Shown here: positions 53,008-62,700 of the stretch, in pieces
Layout of the letters: every line of letters starts with the position of its first letter
Numbering within the stretch: the stretch's first letter is position 1
Source of the DNA: Flavitalea plasmicola
GTDB taxonomy: Bacteria > Bacteroidota > Bacteroidia > Chitinophagales > Chitinophagaceae
NCBI RefSeq assembly: GCF_030546645.1
Contig: NZ_JAUOTO010000005.1
Span: 496,001-560,000, forward strand
Direction: 5' to 3'
Length of the DNA stretch: 64,000 bases
The notes under the pieces: model-generated
Told to the model about the DNA's origin: nothing
The model's input: the letters and a program-made list of their open reading frames with translations, nothing else
Database searches by the model: none
Translations under genes and position numbers: made by a program

Positions 53008-55095
53008 ATGAACACTGTGAAGTCCTATATCCTTGTGCGTCAAGGAAAAGCGATGGCATCCCTCCTGGTGGCCCTGGCGATCGGCCTGTCTGCCTCCTCC
53101 CAGTCCTTTATCGGCTACGGCTATGATAACTATTCGGGCGTCAACAGCATCATCCTCAATCCCGGCATGCTGGCAGGCAGCAAATACAAAGTCAATGTAA
53201 ACATCATATCCGCCAGCGCGTATGCAGGCAACAATGCGTATGAGCTGGACCGGAAAAAGCTTTTTAGCCTCAAATTCGATCACCTTGAAGAAGGCAATGG
53301 GTATTATAAGTCCACCAATAAGGACTATAAGTATATGTACCTCAATACGGACATACTCGGTCCTTCCGCCATGTTCAACATCGACAGGAAGGATGCCATC
53401 GGCATCATCACCCGGGTGCGTAGCCTGGGGAATGTCTTTAATCTGAGCGACCCGGTGTTCCGCCTGTTGGGGAATACGGACCCGGCCTATTATAATACGG
53501 ATATCTTCAACCGGAGCCTGCAGGTGAAGACCATGGCTTTTGCGGAAGTCGGGTTGTCCCTGGGCAGGATCCTCATGCAGAATGACCATAGTTTGTTTAA
53601 GGTGGGTGTCACGGGTAAATATATCTCCGGCATCTCCTATAGCAGCTTGTCTACGGGACAGGTGAATGTGAACATTGATCCTACTAATACCATCTTTAAC
53701 CTCCAGGCGGATGTGAATGCCCGGTACTCCCCCAATCTGGATAACCTGGGTAATGGCGGAAGCATCAAAGATGCGCTGACGAAGCAGCAGGGTAAAGGAT
53801 GGGGCCTGGACCTGGGAATGGTGTATGAGTGGCGTCCCAAGGGAGATAATTACAAGTTGCGGCTAGGACTTTCATTGACGGATCTGGGTTCTGTGAATTA
53901 CAATAACTCACCTAATGGCAAGATCTATACGGTGACGGCGGACGGCCATAATACCAGCGAGCTGCAGAAAGTGTCCAATGAGACCTTCGACCAGTATTTC
54001 AATCGCCTGCAGACGGCGGGCCTCGTGGTATCTAAGGGTAATTCCTCGAAGATCAATGCAAAGCTGCCTACGGCAGTGCATCTGAATGCCGACTACAATA
54101 TCTATAAGAAATTATATATCAATGCGGACGCCATGATCAATACGGTGGCGAATACCAACCAGGTCACGCCGAATTATGTCAGCAATTTCACGGTGACACC
54201 CCGGCTGGAAAAGAAATGGTTCAGCATTTATTCGCCCGTGTCCTATAACGCCAACGGGCAATTGGCCTGGGGCGCTGGGGCCAGGATGGGCCCTTTATTT
54301 GTAGGCAGCGGCTCGGTGCTGAGCAGCCTGTTCAAGAACAGGATCCAGCACGCGGATGTGCATATCGGTCTCACCATCCCCATCTTCCAGCATAATAAGG
54401 AAGACGAGAAGAAGAAGAAAGACAAGAACAAGACGGATACGCTGTATAAGAAAATTATTATCACCCATGACCGCGATAGTGATGGGGTGGTGGATGAGAA
54501 GGATCTCTGCCCGGATAGCGCTGGTCCGATCCAGCTGCTGGGCTGCCCTGATGACGACGGTGACATGGTGCCGAACAACAAGGATAAATGCCCGGGTGTC
54601 AAGGGTTCAGTGAATTTCGAAGGCTGCCCTGCGCCGGATACGGATGGGGATGGAGTGAACGATGACGACGATAAGTGCCCGCTGGTGAAAGGATCGACGG
54701 GGAACCATGGATGTCCGCCCATCCGACCGGACTTGATCATGAAGGTAAACCGGGCGGCCGACCGGATCTTCTTTGTACGAGCAAAGGCCAATATCGAGAA
54801 GAACTGTCTGCCGGAACTGGACCGTATCGTCACTATCCTGAAGTCGGATTCGAGCTTACGACTGGTGATCCAGGGCCATACGGATAGTGAGGGAACGGTG
54901 GAACGGAATGCGGCACTTTCTGTAAGGCGAGCCAAAGCTGTAAAACAATACCTTGTATCACAAGGCATTGCGCCTGACAGGCTGGAGACCCATGCCTATG
55001 GCGCCAACAGGCCCCTGGCGTCCAATGAGACGGCGGAAGGCATGGCCCAGAACAGGCGTGTGGAGATGGAGTTGAGGAACTGGCAGAAAAAATAA
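53008..55095 (+). CDS. OmpA-family outer membrane protein (DUF5723, TSP3 repeats)
   Basis: 695 residues. Signal peptide at the start (MASLLVALAIGLSASSQ from residue 16). Residues about 33-470 are a DUF5723-type beta barrel (GVNSIILNPGMLAGSKYKVN). Calcium-binding TSP3-like repeats at about 490-570 (DSDGVVDEKDLCPDSAG, DTDGDGVNDDDDKCP). C-terminal OmpA domain at about 575-695 with the peptidoglycan-binding LVIQGHTDSEGTVERNAALS and QNRRVEMEL. Links the outer membrane to peptidoglycan. Followed by a terminator; single-gene unit. Confidence 0.93.
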   Translation: MNTVKSYILVRQGKAMASLLVALAIGLSASSQSFIGYGYDNYSGVNSIILNPGMLAGSKYKVNVNIISASAYAGNNAYELDRKKLFSLKFDHLEEGNGYYKSTNKDYKYMYLNTDILGPSAMFNIDRKDAIGIITRVRSLGNVFNLSDPVFRLLGNTDPAYYNTDIFNRSLQVKTMAFAEVGLSLGRILMQNDHSLFKVGVTGKYISGISYSSLSTGQVNVNIDPTNTIFNLQADVNARYSPNLDNLGNGGSIKDALTKQQGKGWGLDLGMVYEWRPKGDNYKLRLGLSLTDLGSVNYNNSPNGKIYTVTADGHNTSELQKVSNETFDQYFNRLQTAGLVVSKGNSSKINAKLPTAVHLNADYNIYKKLYINADAMINTVANTNQVTPNYVSNFTVTPRLEKKWFSIYSPVSYNANGQLAWGAGARMGPLFVGSGSVLSSLFKNRIQHADVHIGLTIPIFQHNKEDEKKKKDKNKTDTLYKKIIITHDRDSDGVVDEKDLCPDSAGPIQLLGCPDDDGDMVPNNKDKCPGVKGSVNFEGCPAPDTDGDGVNDDDDKCPLVKGSTGNHGCPPIRPDLIMKVNRAADRIFFVRAKANIEKNCLPELDRIVTILKSDSSLRLVIQGHTDSEGTVERNAALSVRRAKAVKQYLVSQGIAPDRLETHAYGANRPLASNETAEGMAQNRRVEMELRNWQKK

Positions 55096-55127
55096 AATAG
55101 AACCTGAAGTTAGAATAGCCATAACAC

Positions 55128-55157
55128 GGGCGGGGTCTTTTGGCCCTGCCTTTTTTT
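55128..55157 (+). terminator. Rho-independent terminator of the OmpA gene
   Basis: Stem GGCGGGG (55129-55135) with CCCTGCC (55144-55150), one G-U pair, then seven T (55151-55157). 33 bp after the stop at 55095. Confidence 0.8.
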
Positions 55158-55473
55158 ATATAAGAATTAAAATAATCTATAGGTTTTCTTCTAGACGGAT
55201 AGTTCAATATCCTGGGATCCGTGTTTTATATAGACAATGTAGATAATGCCGGGAACGACCGTTTCCAACTCCATTAAACCTTCTCTCCGGAATTAGCAAA
55301 CCTAAAAGTGATTTTAAAGTTCAACCAGATAAGTGGAACTTATCCTCTGTTGACCGGACCTTACTACCTGCTGACCGGGACAAACGATTGCCCTGCCTGT
55401 GAGCCGCCAACTGCCGGTTTGTGGCTGCGTGTGTCAATGGTGCAAAATCTTAACATTTATAACTAACTATTCA
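55158..55473. other. Intergenic region without a gene
   Basis: 316 bp between the OmpA terminator and the DUF4397 lipoprotein gene. I see no coding sense, no clear TTTG / TAnnTTTG promoter and no strong hairpin. It includes the long upstream extension of the lipoprotein frame (from 55399), which has no signal-peptide features and is probably not translated. Confidence 0.5.
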
Positions 55474-56208
55474 ATGAGAGTCTCCTACCTGACCTTCGTA
55501 GTTGCATTCGCATCGGCCACTGCCATTTTCTCGTGTGAAAAAACGAAATACATTGCTCCACCAGTCAGCTTCGTCGTGATAAACGCAATGCCCGGCAGTA
55601 ACGATATTGTCCCTAAATTGGGGGCGGACACAGCCGGAAGATATTTCAACAGCCCTGAAAGCGGCAGAAATATAGCAAGAGTCAGTTATGGTACGTCTCA
55701 ATTATATTCCATCGGACCTGGTCAGACTTCGCTCACGGTGGTTCCCATTACTGACACTACGTTCAATATTTTTAAAACTGATCTGACGCTGGAATCCGGC
55801 ACTATCTACTCTTTCTACCTCTCCGGCGATACGGCCCATGCCGACACGATGATGGTGAAAGAGAACCTTCCGCCTATCACGGACAGTAGCGCAGGCGCAC
55901 GTTTTGTCAACCTGGCCTCAGGAGGTAAGTCCCTTACTATCAACCTGGCATCAGACAATACACATACACCGATTGCTTCGCTGGCTTATCACAACCTCTC
56001 TGATTTTAAGAATTATGACGCGGGGATGAACGTTGGGGGGCACTACGATTTCGAGATCAGAGACCAGGCTACAGGAGATTCCTTGACGACGTTTACCTGG
56101 ACCTATGCAAGGTACAGATGCACGACCATTGTCATTTCCGGATCCACGGATCCTTTAAGTCCGACGCCACTGAATGTTTTCGCCGTAAATAATTTTGTAA
56201 CTTATTAG
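55474..56208 (+). CDS. DUF4397 lipoprotein
   Basis: Start at ATG 55474 (MRVSYLTFVVAFASATAIFS, then CEK with the lipobox cysteine). An upstream in-frame start at 55399 lacks signal-peptide features. 244 residues. Two DUF4397-like beta sandwiches: VVINAMPGSNDIV and ARFVNLASGGKSLTINLASD, each with the VNA/VNL start typical of this Bacteroidota family. Outer-membrane lipoprotein of unknown role. A strong terminator follows. Confidence 0.85.
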   Translation: MRVSYLTFVVAFASATAIFSCEKTKYIAPPVSFVVINAMPGSNDIVPKLGADTAGRYFNSPESGRNIARVSYGTSQLYSIGPGQTSLTVVPITDTTFNIFKTDLTLESGTIYSFYLSGDTAHADTMMVKENLPPITDSSAGARFVNLASGGKSLTINLASDNTHTPIASLAYHNLSDFKNYDAGMNVGGHYDFEIRDQATGDSLTTFTWTYARYRCTTIVISGSTDPLSPTPLNVFAVNNFVTY

Positions 56209-56225
56209 CCCTCTAACTCTAAGTA

Positions 56226-56259
56226 CCCCCTTACGGATTTTTCCGGAGGGGGCTTTTTT
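56226..56259 (+). terminator. Rho-independent terminator of the DUF4397 gene
   Basis: CCCCC (56226-56230) pairs with GGGGG (56248-56252) and an inner CGG with CCG, loop ATTTTT, followed by CTTTTTT (56253-56259). 17 bp after the stop. Confidence 0.85.
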
Positions 56260-56326
56260 AGTACAATGGATACAAGAAAAAGTGAATGTTTTTGCAATTT
56301 GGGAAATGCCCCGAGAGGACATTTTT

Positions 56327-56358
56327 TTTGCCATTTCAGGAATATTTAGGTAGTTTAG
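56327..56358 (+). promoter_or_regulatory. Bacteroidota-type promoter upstream of the ECF sigma gene
   Basis: TTTG at 56327-56330, a 20-base spacer and TAGTTTAG at 56351-56358 (one base off TAnnTTTG). Transcription would start near 56364 and give a 5' leader of about 200 bases before the ATG at 56572. The rest of the 362-bp gap 56209-56571 holds only this and the terminator. Confidence 0.45.
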
Positions 56359-56571
56359 AGGCACCACATCTGAACACAAAAATTTTGTACGATTGCCATC
56401 TTTGAAAAAGCCTTGATGGATTTTGTGTTTCTGCTATAATGATTATAAGGCCTTATTTGTAAACCTTCTATTAGATAAACCACCTTTAAGTGTAAGAACG
56501 AACTGGATTTTCCACCGAGGAGGATCCGCTGATAACAATCATTATAAAGTAGCTAAAACCAGAGATTACAC

Positions 56572-57177
56572 ATGGACCATCCTGAGTTAAATCCGGATCT
56601 CATCAATGAATTTCAAAAGGGTGATCCACATGCATTCACGTACTTCTTCCAGCTGCATTATCGCCCCCTCTGTTATTTTGCCAGTCAGCTGGTAGGGAGT
56701 CAGCAGGATGCCGAAGACATCGTAAAAGATACTTACGTGAAGCTTTGGCAGAAGCATACCGATTTTGCCACTCCCCAGAATATAAAAGCATTCCTGTATA
56801 TTACTACCCGTAATGCCTGTCTCAACTTCCTCCGGCATCTCCAGGTGAAAGAATCTTCCCGTAAAGAGCTGCTGTACCTGGAAGCAGAAAAAGGCCAGGA
56901 ACTGGTGGTAAATCAGATGATCCGGGCGGAGCTGATGCAGGAGATCTACACCGAGATAGAGAAGCTGCCCGAAAAACGCCGCATGGTCTTCAAGATGGCC
57001 TACCTGGATGGCCTGAAGAACGACGAGATAGCCGATCAGATGCACATCTCCATTCACACCGTAAAAGAACATAAAGGCAAGGCGCTGCAATTCCTTCGGC
57101 TACGCTTCTCCGACAAGAACATCATCCTGTTTATCCTGCTTTGTAGCCAATGCATGGAGGTGGTGGAAAAGCATTAG
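56572..57177 (+). CDS. ECF-type RNA polymerase sigma factor
   Basis: 201 residues. Region 2 at about 25-90 (QLVGSQQDAEDIVKDTYVKL, YITTRNACLNFLRH) and region 4 at about 125-185 (LPEKRRMVFKMAYLDGLKND, EIADQMHISIHTVKEHKGKA). A hydrophobic tail (IILFILLCSQCM) is common in Bacteroidota sigma factors of the SusCD-linked type. It is the first of two sigma genes before FecR and SusC, so either could drive that system. Confidence 0.92.
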   Translation: MDHPELNPDLINEFQKGDPHAFTYFFQLHYRPLCYFASQLVGSQQDAEDIVKDTYVKLWQKHTDFATPQNIKAFLYITTRNACLNFLRHLQVKESSRKELLYLEAEKGQELVVNQMIRAELMQEIYTEIEKLPEKRRMVFKMAYLDGLKNDEIADQMHISIHTVKEHKGKALQFLRLRFSDKNIILFILLCSQCMEVVEKH

Positions 57178-57375
57178 GGGACAGACAGCCAGGAGCATCA
57201 GCCCGAAGACTAACGGTTTGAACACCAGCCTGTAAAAGAGGAACCCGCAGCAGGTGAGCATGAATCCCCCGGTACAGAGGGCCAGGAACCCATAGTATAA
57301 AATATGCTGTGTTATGGTGGATGGGCGTGCCATGGATAAGGTGTATCCTAAAGTTCGTACTTCGTAATAATCCAT
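57100..57375 (-). CDS. Possible small membrane protein in the gap between two sigma genes
   Basis: 91 codons on the minus strand with two hydrophobic stretches (YYGFLALCTGGFMLTCCGFL and LVFGLMLLAVCPLMLFHHLH). Its last 78 bases overlap the upstream sigma gene antisense. The 432 bp between the two sigma genes (57178-57609) otherwise show nothing I can support. It may be a chance reading frame. Confidence 0.25.
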   Translation of the reverse strand: MDYYEVRTLGYTLSMARPSTITQHILYYGFLALCTGGFMLTCCGFLFYRLVFKPLVFGLMLLAVCPLMLFHHLHALATKQDKQDDVLVGEA

Positions 57376-57609
57376 CCGGGAAAAAGGATGGTCGCAATGG
57401 TAATGTTATTTTTTGACAGTAACGGCAAACCTTTTAGGAGGTCTTGTCGTTTTTTTATTACTTTTACGGCTCGTCGCAAATCAGTCAATCTCCTGTTACA
57501 GCACCGGTCTTCCGCCGGAGGTTTAGTTTTCTCTCGTCTTTGCTTTATGTTCCAGCTCAACCTTGTCCTGTCAGGTATTGACATTAGTAACCAGAACTGT
57601 GAATCAACC

Positions 57610-58215
57610 ATGGAACAGGAGTACGCAGACCCGCTTTTGATCGAAAAGATCCGCAGGGGGGAAAACCAGGCTTTCAAGGTAGTAATGGATATGCTCAAAG
57701 ACCGGCTGGCCGTCATGGCCTATGCGCTGTTGTCCCACCATCAGAATGCAGAAGACGCTGTCGCTCACGGCTTTTTCAAATTATTCCAACACCGGGAGAA
57801 AATGGAATCCATGCAGCATGTGGAAGGCTTCCTCCATGACACCGTACAGCATAAATGCCTGGAAGGGCGGCGTAAGGACCGGCGGCGCAAAGAGTTGTGG
57901 GCACTGCGGCCTGCCTGGATGGCCCGGAGTGAAGCAGCGGAGAAGGGTGGAGAGGCTGACCAGAAAGTGCTGAAGTCGGAGTTAGTGTATTGTATACAGT
58001 CAGCGTTGGACAGGATGCCGGCGCAATGGCGGGAAGCCTACCAATTATATATCGTGGAGGATCGCAAAGCTAGAGAAGTAGCTGACCGGATGGGGATCAG
58101 TGAGCAGACGGTCCGGCAGTATGCCCACCGCGCCGCCGGGGAAATATATGGGGAGGCCGTGAGTAAGGGATTGCATATCCTGCTGATCCTCTGGATCTTG
58201 AAGATGCTGTTCTAA
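57610..58215 (+). CDS. Divergent ECF-type sigma factor
   Basis: Start at ATG 57610 (MEQEYADPLLIEKIRRGENQ); the frame stays open upstream to 57388 but that part has no sigma features. 201 residues. Region 2 is degenerate (HHQNAEDAVAHGFFKLFQHR), region 4 is clear (LDRMPAQWREAYQLYIVEDR, VADRMGISEQTVRQYAHRAA). A hydrophobic tail ILLILWILKMLF follows. It is 119 bp before FecR and the better candidate for control of the SusCD genes. Confidence 0.85.
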   Translation: MEQEYADPLLIEKIRRGENQAFKVVMDMLKDRLAVMAYALLSHHQNAEDAVAHGFFKLFQHREKMESMQHVEGFLHDTVQHKCLEGRRKDRRRKELWALRPAWMARSEAAEKGGEADQKVLKSELVYCIQSALDRMPAQWREAYQLYIVEDRKAREVADRMGISEQTVRQYAHRAAGEIYGEAVSKGLHILLILWILKMLF

Positions 58216-58334
58216 AAAATTTAAAAAAAGTTCGTTTTTCCGTATCGTTTTGGTTCCGTCGCGCGTCTTTATCATCGTACAGGACGATTGTCTATCCCGT
58301 ATGAAAGCTATCCATTAAACCATTTAAGATCCTC

Positions 58335-59546
58335 ATGGCGAATGAATCCCATATCGCGAACCTGATAGCCAGGCAATTGCGCCGGGACATCACAGCGACT
58401 GAAGCGCAGGAGCTGGAATCCTGGCGGGACGCCTACCCTTCACACCGCACTTTCCTGGAGGAAGAGACGCGGGAAGAGGTGCTGATCGGGACGTTGCGGG
58501 AAGGGCGCCAGATGAGCAAGGACGCCACCTGGAGGAAGTTCGAAATATTGAGAGACCAATACCTGTTGTCTCAACAGCGGGCTCCTATAATACGCCGGTA
58601 CTGGCAGATGGCGGCAGCCGTACTCATCGTTCTGGCTGGTATCGGCCTGTATCTTTGGCGGAGTGCTTCGAAAGATGGAATAACGGAAACACCCAATCCC
58701 CTCCTGGCAGCATTGCCAGTGACGGCCGACAAGGCTTCCTTATTCCTGGAAGACGGGACTTCCATCGGGATCGATCCGGCCCTGCAAGGTTGGGTAGCTA
58801 TACAGAGAGCCACGGTTACTGCCGTAGGCGACAGCAACCGGGTAAGCTACTCTTCTGACGTCCTGAACCTGCCGGGTTTTCTTTTCCGTACTACATCGCC
58901 CTCACCTGCGATCCCGTACAATGTGCTGCACGTTCCCTATGGCGCGAAATATGAGCTGACATTGCCGGACGGCGTGCAAGTGATCCTGAACGCAGGATCA
59001 ACCCTTCGATATCCTATCACGGGCGCCGGCCACCAGCGCAACGTGGCGCTCACCGGCCAGGCTTACTTTTCCGTACCGCATGACCCCCAACATCCTTTCA
59101 TTGTCAGGACGGGTGGACGGCAGATAGAAGTATTGGGGACGGAGTTCGCCGTACGCAATTATCCCGGCGAACAATTGCAAACCATCACCCTGCAGAAAGG
59201 GAAGGTAAAAGTGCACAGCGGGAAACAAATTGTCGAACTGCATCCCGGCCAGGAGGCGCAGGTGAGCGACAACGATGCCGTAAAAGTCATCAACGTCAAT
59301 CTTGATAATGCCCTATCCTGGAAAGAAGGCTACTTTAATTTCGACGACCTGGACCTGCGTGCCGCCGTCTGCCAGTTGGCGCAGTGGCACGGCATGAAGG
59401 TCCGCATAGAAAAAGACGTTAAGACCAAATCCTTGGGCATTGGCAATATCGCACAGGGTATCCCCCTGCCGAAATTGCTGAAGCTGTTAGAATTACCTGA
59501 TTTGCATTTTGAGATTCGCGATAGTACGATCATCGTTAGAAAGTAA
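58335..59546 (+). CDS. FecR-family anti-sigma regulator
   Basis: 403 residues. Cytoplasmic helical N-terminus (NLIARQLRRDITATEAQELE), one membrane helix (YWQMAAAVLIVLAGIGLYLW, about 93-112), periplasmic FecR domain (VPYGAKYELTLPDGVQVILN, GSTLRYP) and C-terminal DUF4974 (GYFNFDDLDLRAAVCQLAQW). Transmits a signal from the SusC-type receptor to the sigma factor across the inner membrane. Standard size and order for the family. Confidence 0.94.
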   Translation: MANESHIANLIARQLRRDITATEAQELESWRDAYPSHRTFLEEETREEVLIGTLREGRQMSKDATWRKFEILRDQYLLSQQRAPIIRRYWQMAAAVLIVLAGIGLYLWRSASKDGITETPNPLLAALPVTADKASLFLEDGTSIGIDPALQGWVAIQRATVTAVGDSNRVSYSSDVLNLPGFLFRTTSPSPAIPYNVLHVPYGAKYELTLPDGVQVILNAGSTLRYPITGAGHQRNVALTGQAYFSVPHDPQHPFIVRTGGRQIEVLGTEFAVRNYPGEQLQTITLQKGKVKVHSGKQIVELHPGQEAQVSDNDAVKVINVNLDNALSWKEGYFNFDDLDLRAAVCQLAQWHGMKVRIEKDVKTKSLGIGNIAQGIPLPKLLKLLELPDLHFEIRDSTIIVRK

Positions 59547-59689
59547 TTTGGGGTTGCCAATCAGTTCCATTGCCATTAAACCTTTACTCGAACATTGACC
59601 CAGACCAGACCAACTCCTGTCGTAATTAGCGCATAAACCTTGGCGCTGTAATCTTATCCAATCGGAATTTCCTATTAGTAACCCAACTG

Positions 59690-59735
59690 CCAGGCTCGTC
59701 TCCGGTGAATTTACCGGAGCGCCTGGTAATTTTTG
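59690..59735 (+). promoter_or_regulatory. Double hairpin in the leader of the SusC gene
   Basis: Outer stem CCAGGC (59690-59695) with GCCTGG (59721-59726), inner stem CTCCGGT (59700-59706) with ACCGGAG (59713-59719), followed by TAATTTTTG. Located 144 bp after fecR and 34 bp before the SusC start. Could be the fecR terminator or an attenuator in the susC leader. Confidence 0.5.
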
Positions 59736-59759
59736 TAAACCAAACTTTAAAATGTCAGA

Positions 59760-62700
59760 ATGGCGGCTACCGCCCAATGCACACCGTCGCGAAAGTATGG
59801 GTGTTGTATACTGGCTGTGTTAGTAGTGTCCATATGCTTGTCATCTTCCGTCAAAGCACAGATGGATCCTGCGCATGCCGTATTCACCATCAGTGAGCAG
59901 GATCTTACGCCGGCGAGGCTCCGGCGTGCCCTGGAGAAACAGTGTCATTGTGAAACGCATATTGCAGGGCTGGACCGCAGTCTTCATTTCCCCCTTCATG
60001 TTCGCAACGCCTCCATCGAGGTGCTGAACCAGCAGCTGAAACCTTACGGGTTGGTGCTGGTGCCCGAATATCCCATGATCTTCATCAAGCCGGTGGCAGT
60101 GAAGCCGGCAACTACGGCACCCCAGGGTGAGGCCGGCGCCGACAGCATCATCACCCTGCATGTCTTCAATGACCTGCGGGAACCACTGGCAGGCGCCAAC
60201 GTGAGCCTCAAAGGTCCCGGAAAAGTCTCCCGTACCTCCAGGGATGGCGTCTTCATCCTCACCAATGTAGTGAGAGGCGACAGCATAGAAGTGACGCACA
60301 TCGGGCGAAAGACGATCGACACGATCCTGGCCGACGCGGCAGTCATGCAGGTGGTCCTGCGTTCCTATCCCAGGGAACTGGGTGAGATCCAGGTCATCCA
60401 CTATTACAAGGATTTCCCGCGCCTGTCCACGGGGGACATCGCTACGATGAAGGCCCATGAATTCGAGATCCAGCCTGTGTCGAATTTTTTGCTGATGCTG
60501 TCCGGCTGGATGCCCGGACTTTCCGTGACACAGACCAGCGGGGTGAATGGCGCCGGCGTGAAGATGGTGGTCCGTGGCCCCGGCTCCATCGCCAATATCA
60601 CGGACCCTTTGCTCCTGATCAACGGTATCCCCTATGCGCCCAATAATATTAGTCTGAGCAACCTGCCCATCGGCAATGCAGCGGGATCGCTCAGCCCGGC
60701 GGTGGTCATCAACCCTGCCGATATCGAAAGTATCAAAGTATTGAAAGATGCGGATGCCACCGCCATCTACGGCTCCAGGGGCGCCAACGGTGTCATCCTG
60801 GTCACTACGAAAAAAGCCAGGAAAGGAGAGCCGGCATGGAACCTGCAATGCAGCATGGGAGCCAGCCAGGTGACCCGGGTCCCTGCGTTGTTGAATACGG
60901 AAGCCTATCTCCGTATGCGGCGGGAAGCCCTGGCCAACGATGGGATCAAGGAAGACATCGTTCATGCCCCGGACCTTATCGCCTGGGACACGAGCCGATA
61001 TACCAACTACCCCCGACAGCTGATCGGCCATACAACACCGCGGGTGACGGCAGATGCCTGGTATGCCCATGCCGGCACGTACACGGGACTCCGGGCGGCC
61101 CTCCATTACCTGCGGGAGACGAATGTCTTCCCCGGCCGGCCATCGAATACGCAGGGCGCCCTCACTTCCAGCCTGGAACATTGTTCGAAGAATGGGTTGC
61201 TGAATGTGCAGGTGACGAGCCTTTTGGGCCTGGATCATAACCGTCAGTATATCGGCGATCCCAGCTCGCTGATCATGATGGCGCCCAATACACCTTCCCC
61301 GTATGATTCCACCGGACATCTGCAATTCGAACCCGGGGGCATCGCCGTCACCAACCCTTATGCCGCCATGCTGGAGACTTACGAGGCGAGGACCAGCAAC
61401 GTGCTGATGAATGTCCGCATCCAATATGACCTTTCGAAAAGCCGGCGTTTCTGGCGGCATTGGTCGGCGCTGGTCAACGGGGGCGCCAACAACGTCCATG
61501 TGGAAGAGAACGGGATCATTCCTATCCTGGCCCAGGATCCCGCCTTTCAACCCACTGGCAGCAGCTATGCGGCGACGACCAACTACCGCAGCTGGATCAT
61601 CGAACCGCAGCTGGAGCGGAAGGACACGGTGGGTAAGCTGGCCCTGAATTTCCTTGCCGGCAGCAGCTGGCAATGGCTGCGCAATACCATTTCCACGCTG
61701 GCCGCCACGGGCTTTACCAATGATGCGCTGCTGGGTACGCTCTCCGCTGCCGGTCAGACGTCGGATGACAAACAAGTAACTGACTACCGGTATGCCGCCG
61801 TATTCGGGAGGGCACATCTCAACTGGGACAATACCTATATCGTGAACTTCACGGCGCGAAGGGATGGCTCCAGCCGATTTGGTCCCGGGAGGCAGTTTGG
61901 CAATTTCGGGGCCATCGGGGTGGCATGGATCTTCACCAACGGGAAGTTCTTCCAGGAAAAGCTACCCTGGTTCAGCCTGGGCAAACTGGTCGGCAGCTAT
62001 GGCGTGACGGGCAACGACGCCATCGGCGATTACAGGTACCGTACTGCCTGGGCTGCTACCAACACCGTGCCTTACCAGGGCGTCACGGGGTTTTATCCCA
62101 CCACCCTGGCCAATCCCAACCTTGCATGGGAGAAAGTAGTGAAACAGGAAGTGGGGATGGAGATGGGGTTCTGGCAGGAAAGGGTCTTCCTGAAAGCGGC
62201 GCATTTTGTCAATACCTGCTCGAACCAATTGATACCGTATTCCTTGCCGTCGCAGACAGGCTTTGTATCGGAGATCCGTAATTCGGAAGCCGTGCTCAGG
62301 GTGTCGGGCTGGGAGCTCAGCCTGCGGGCGGACCTCATTCGTACGAAGAAAGTACAATGGACGATGGGGGTCAATGGCAGCGCGCCCAAGACCCGGCTGG
62401 TGGCTTTCCCCAACCTGAAATTAAGCGCATATGCCAGTACGTTGGTGATCGGGCAATCCCTCAACGTGCTGAAGACTTACCGGCTCCTGGGTGTGGACCG
62501 CCAGACGGGCCTGTACCAGTTCAAAGATGTCATTCGTGACGGCGAGATCAACGACTCGGACAGGATTGTTGTCGGGGATTGGGACCCGCGCTGGTATGGC
62601 GGCGCCTTCAGCAGTCTCCGCATCGGGCATTGCCGGATCGATGTGCATATAGAAGGCCGCGTCCAAAAAGGCGTCAGCTACGAAGCCTTCATTTATACCA

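Noticed and set aside
56380-56571. A riboswitch in the 200-base leader of the first ECF sigma gene
   Set aside because: No conserved riboswitch core (for example cobalamin or TPP boxes) could be recognised; only an untranslated leader can be claimed.
59841-61817. A 658-codon open frame on the minus strand
   Set aside because: It is antisense to the SusC gene, lacks any domain, and is rich in residues expected from reversed GC-rich codons (Arg, Gly, His, Asp). A shadow.
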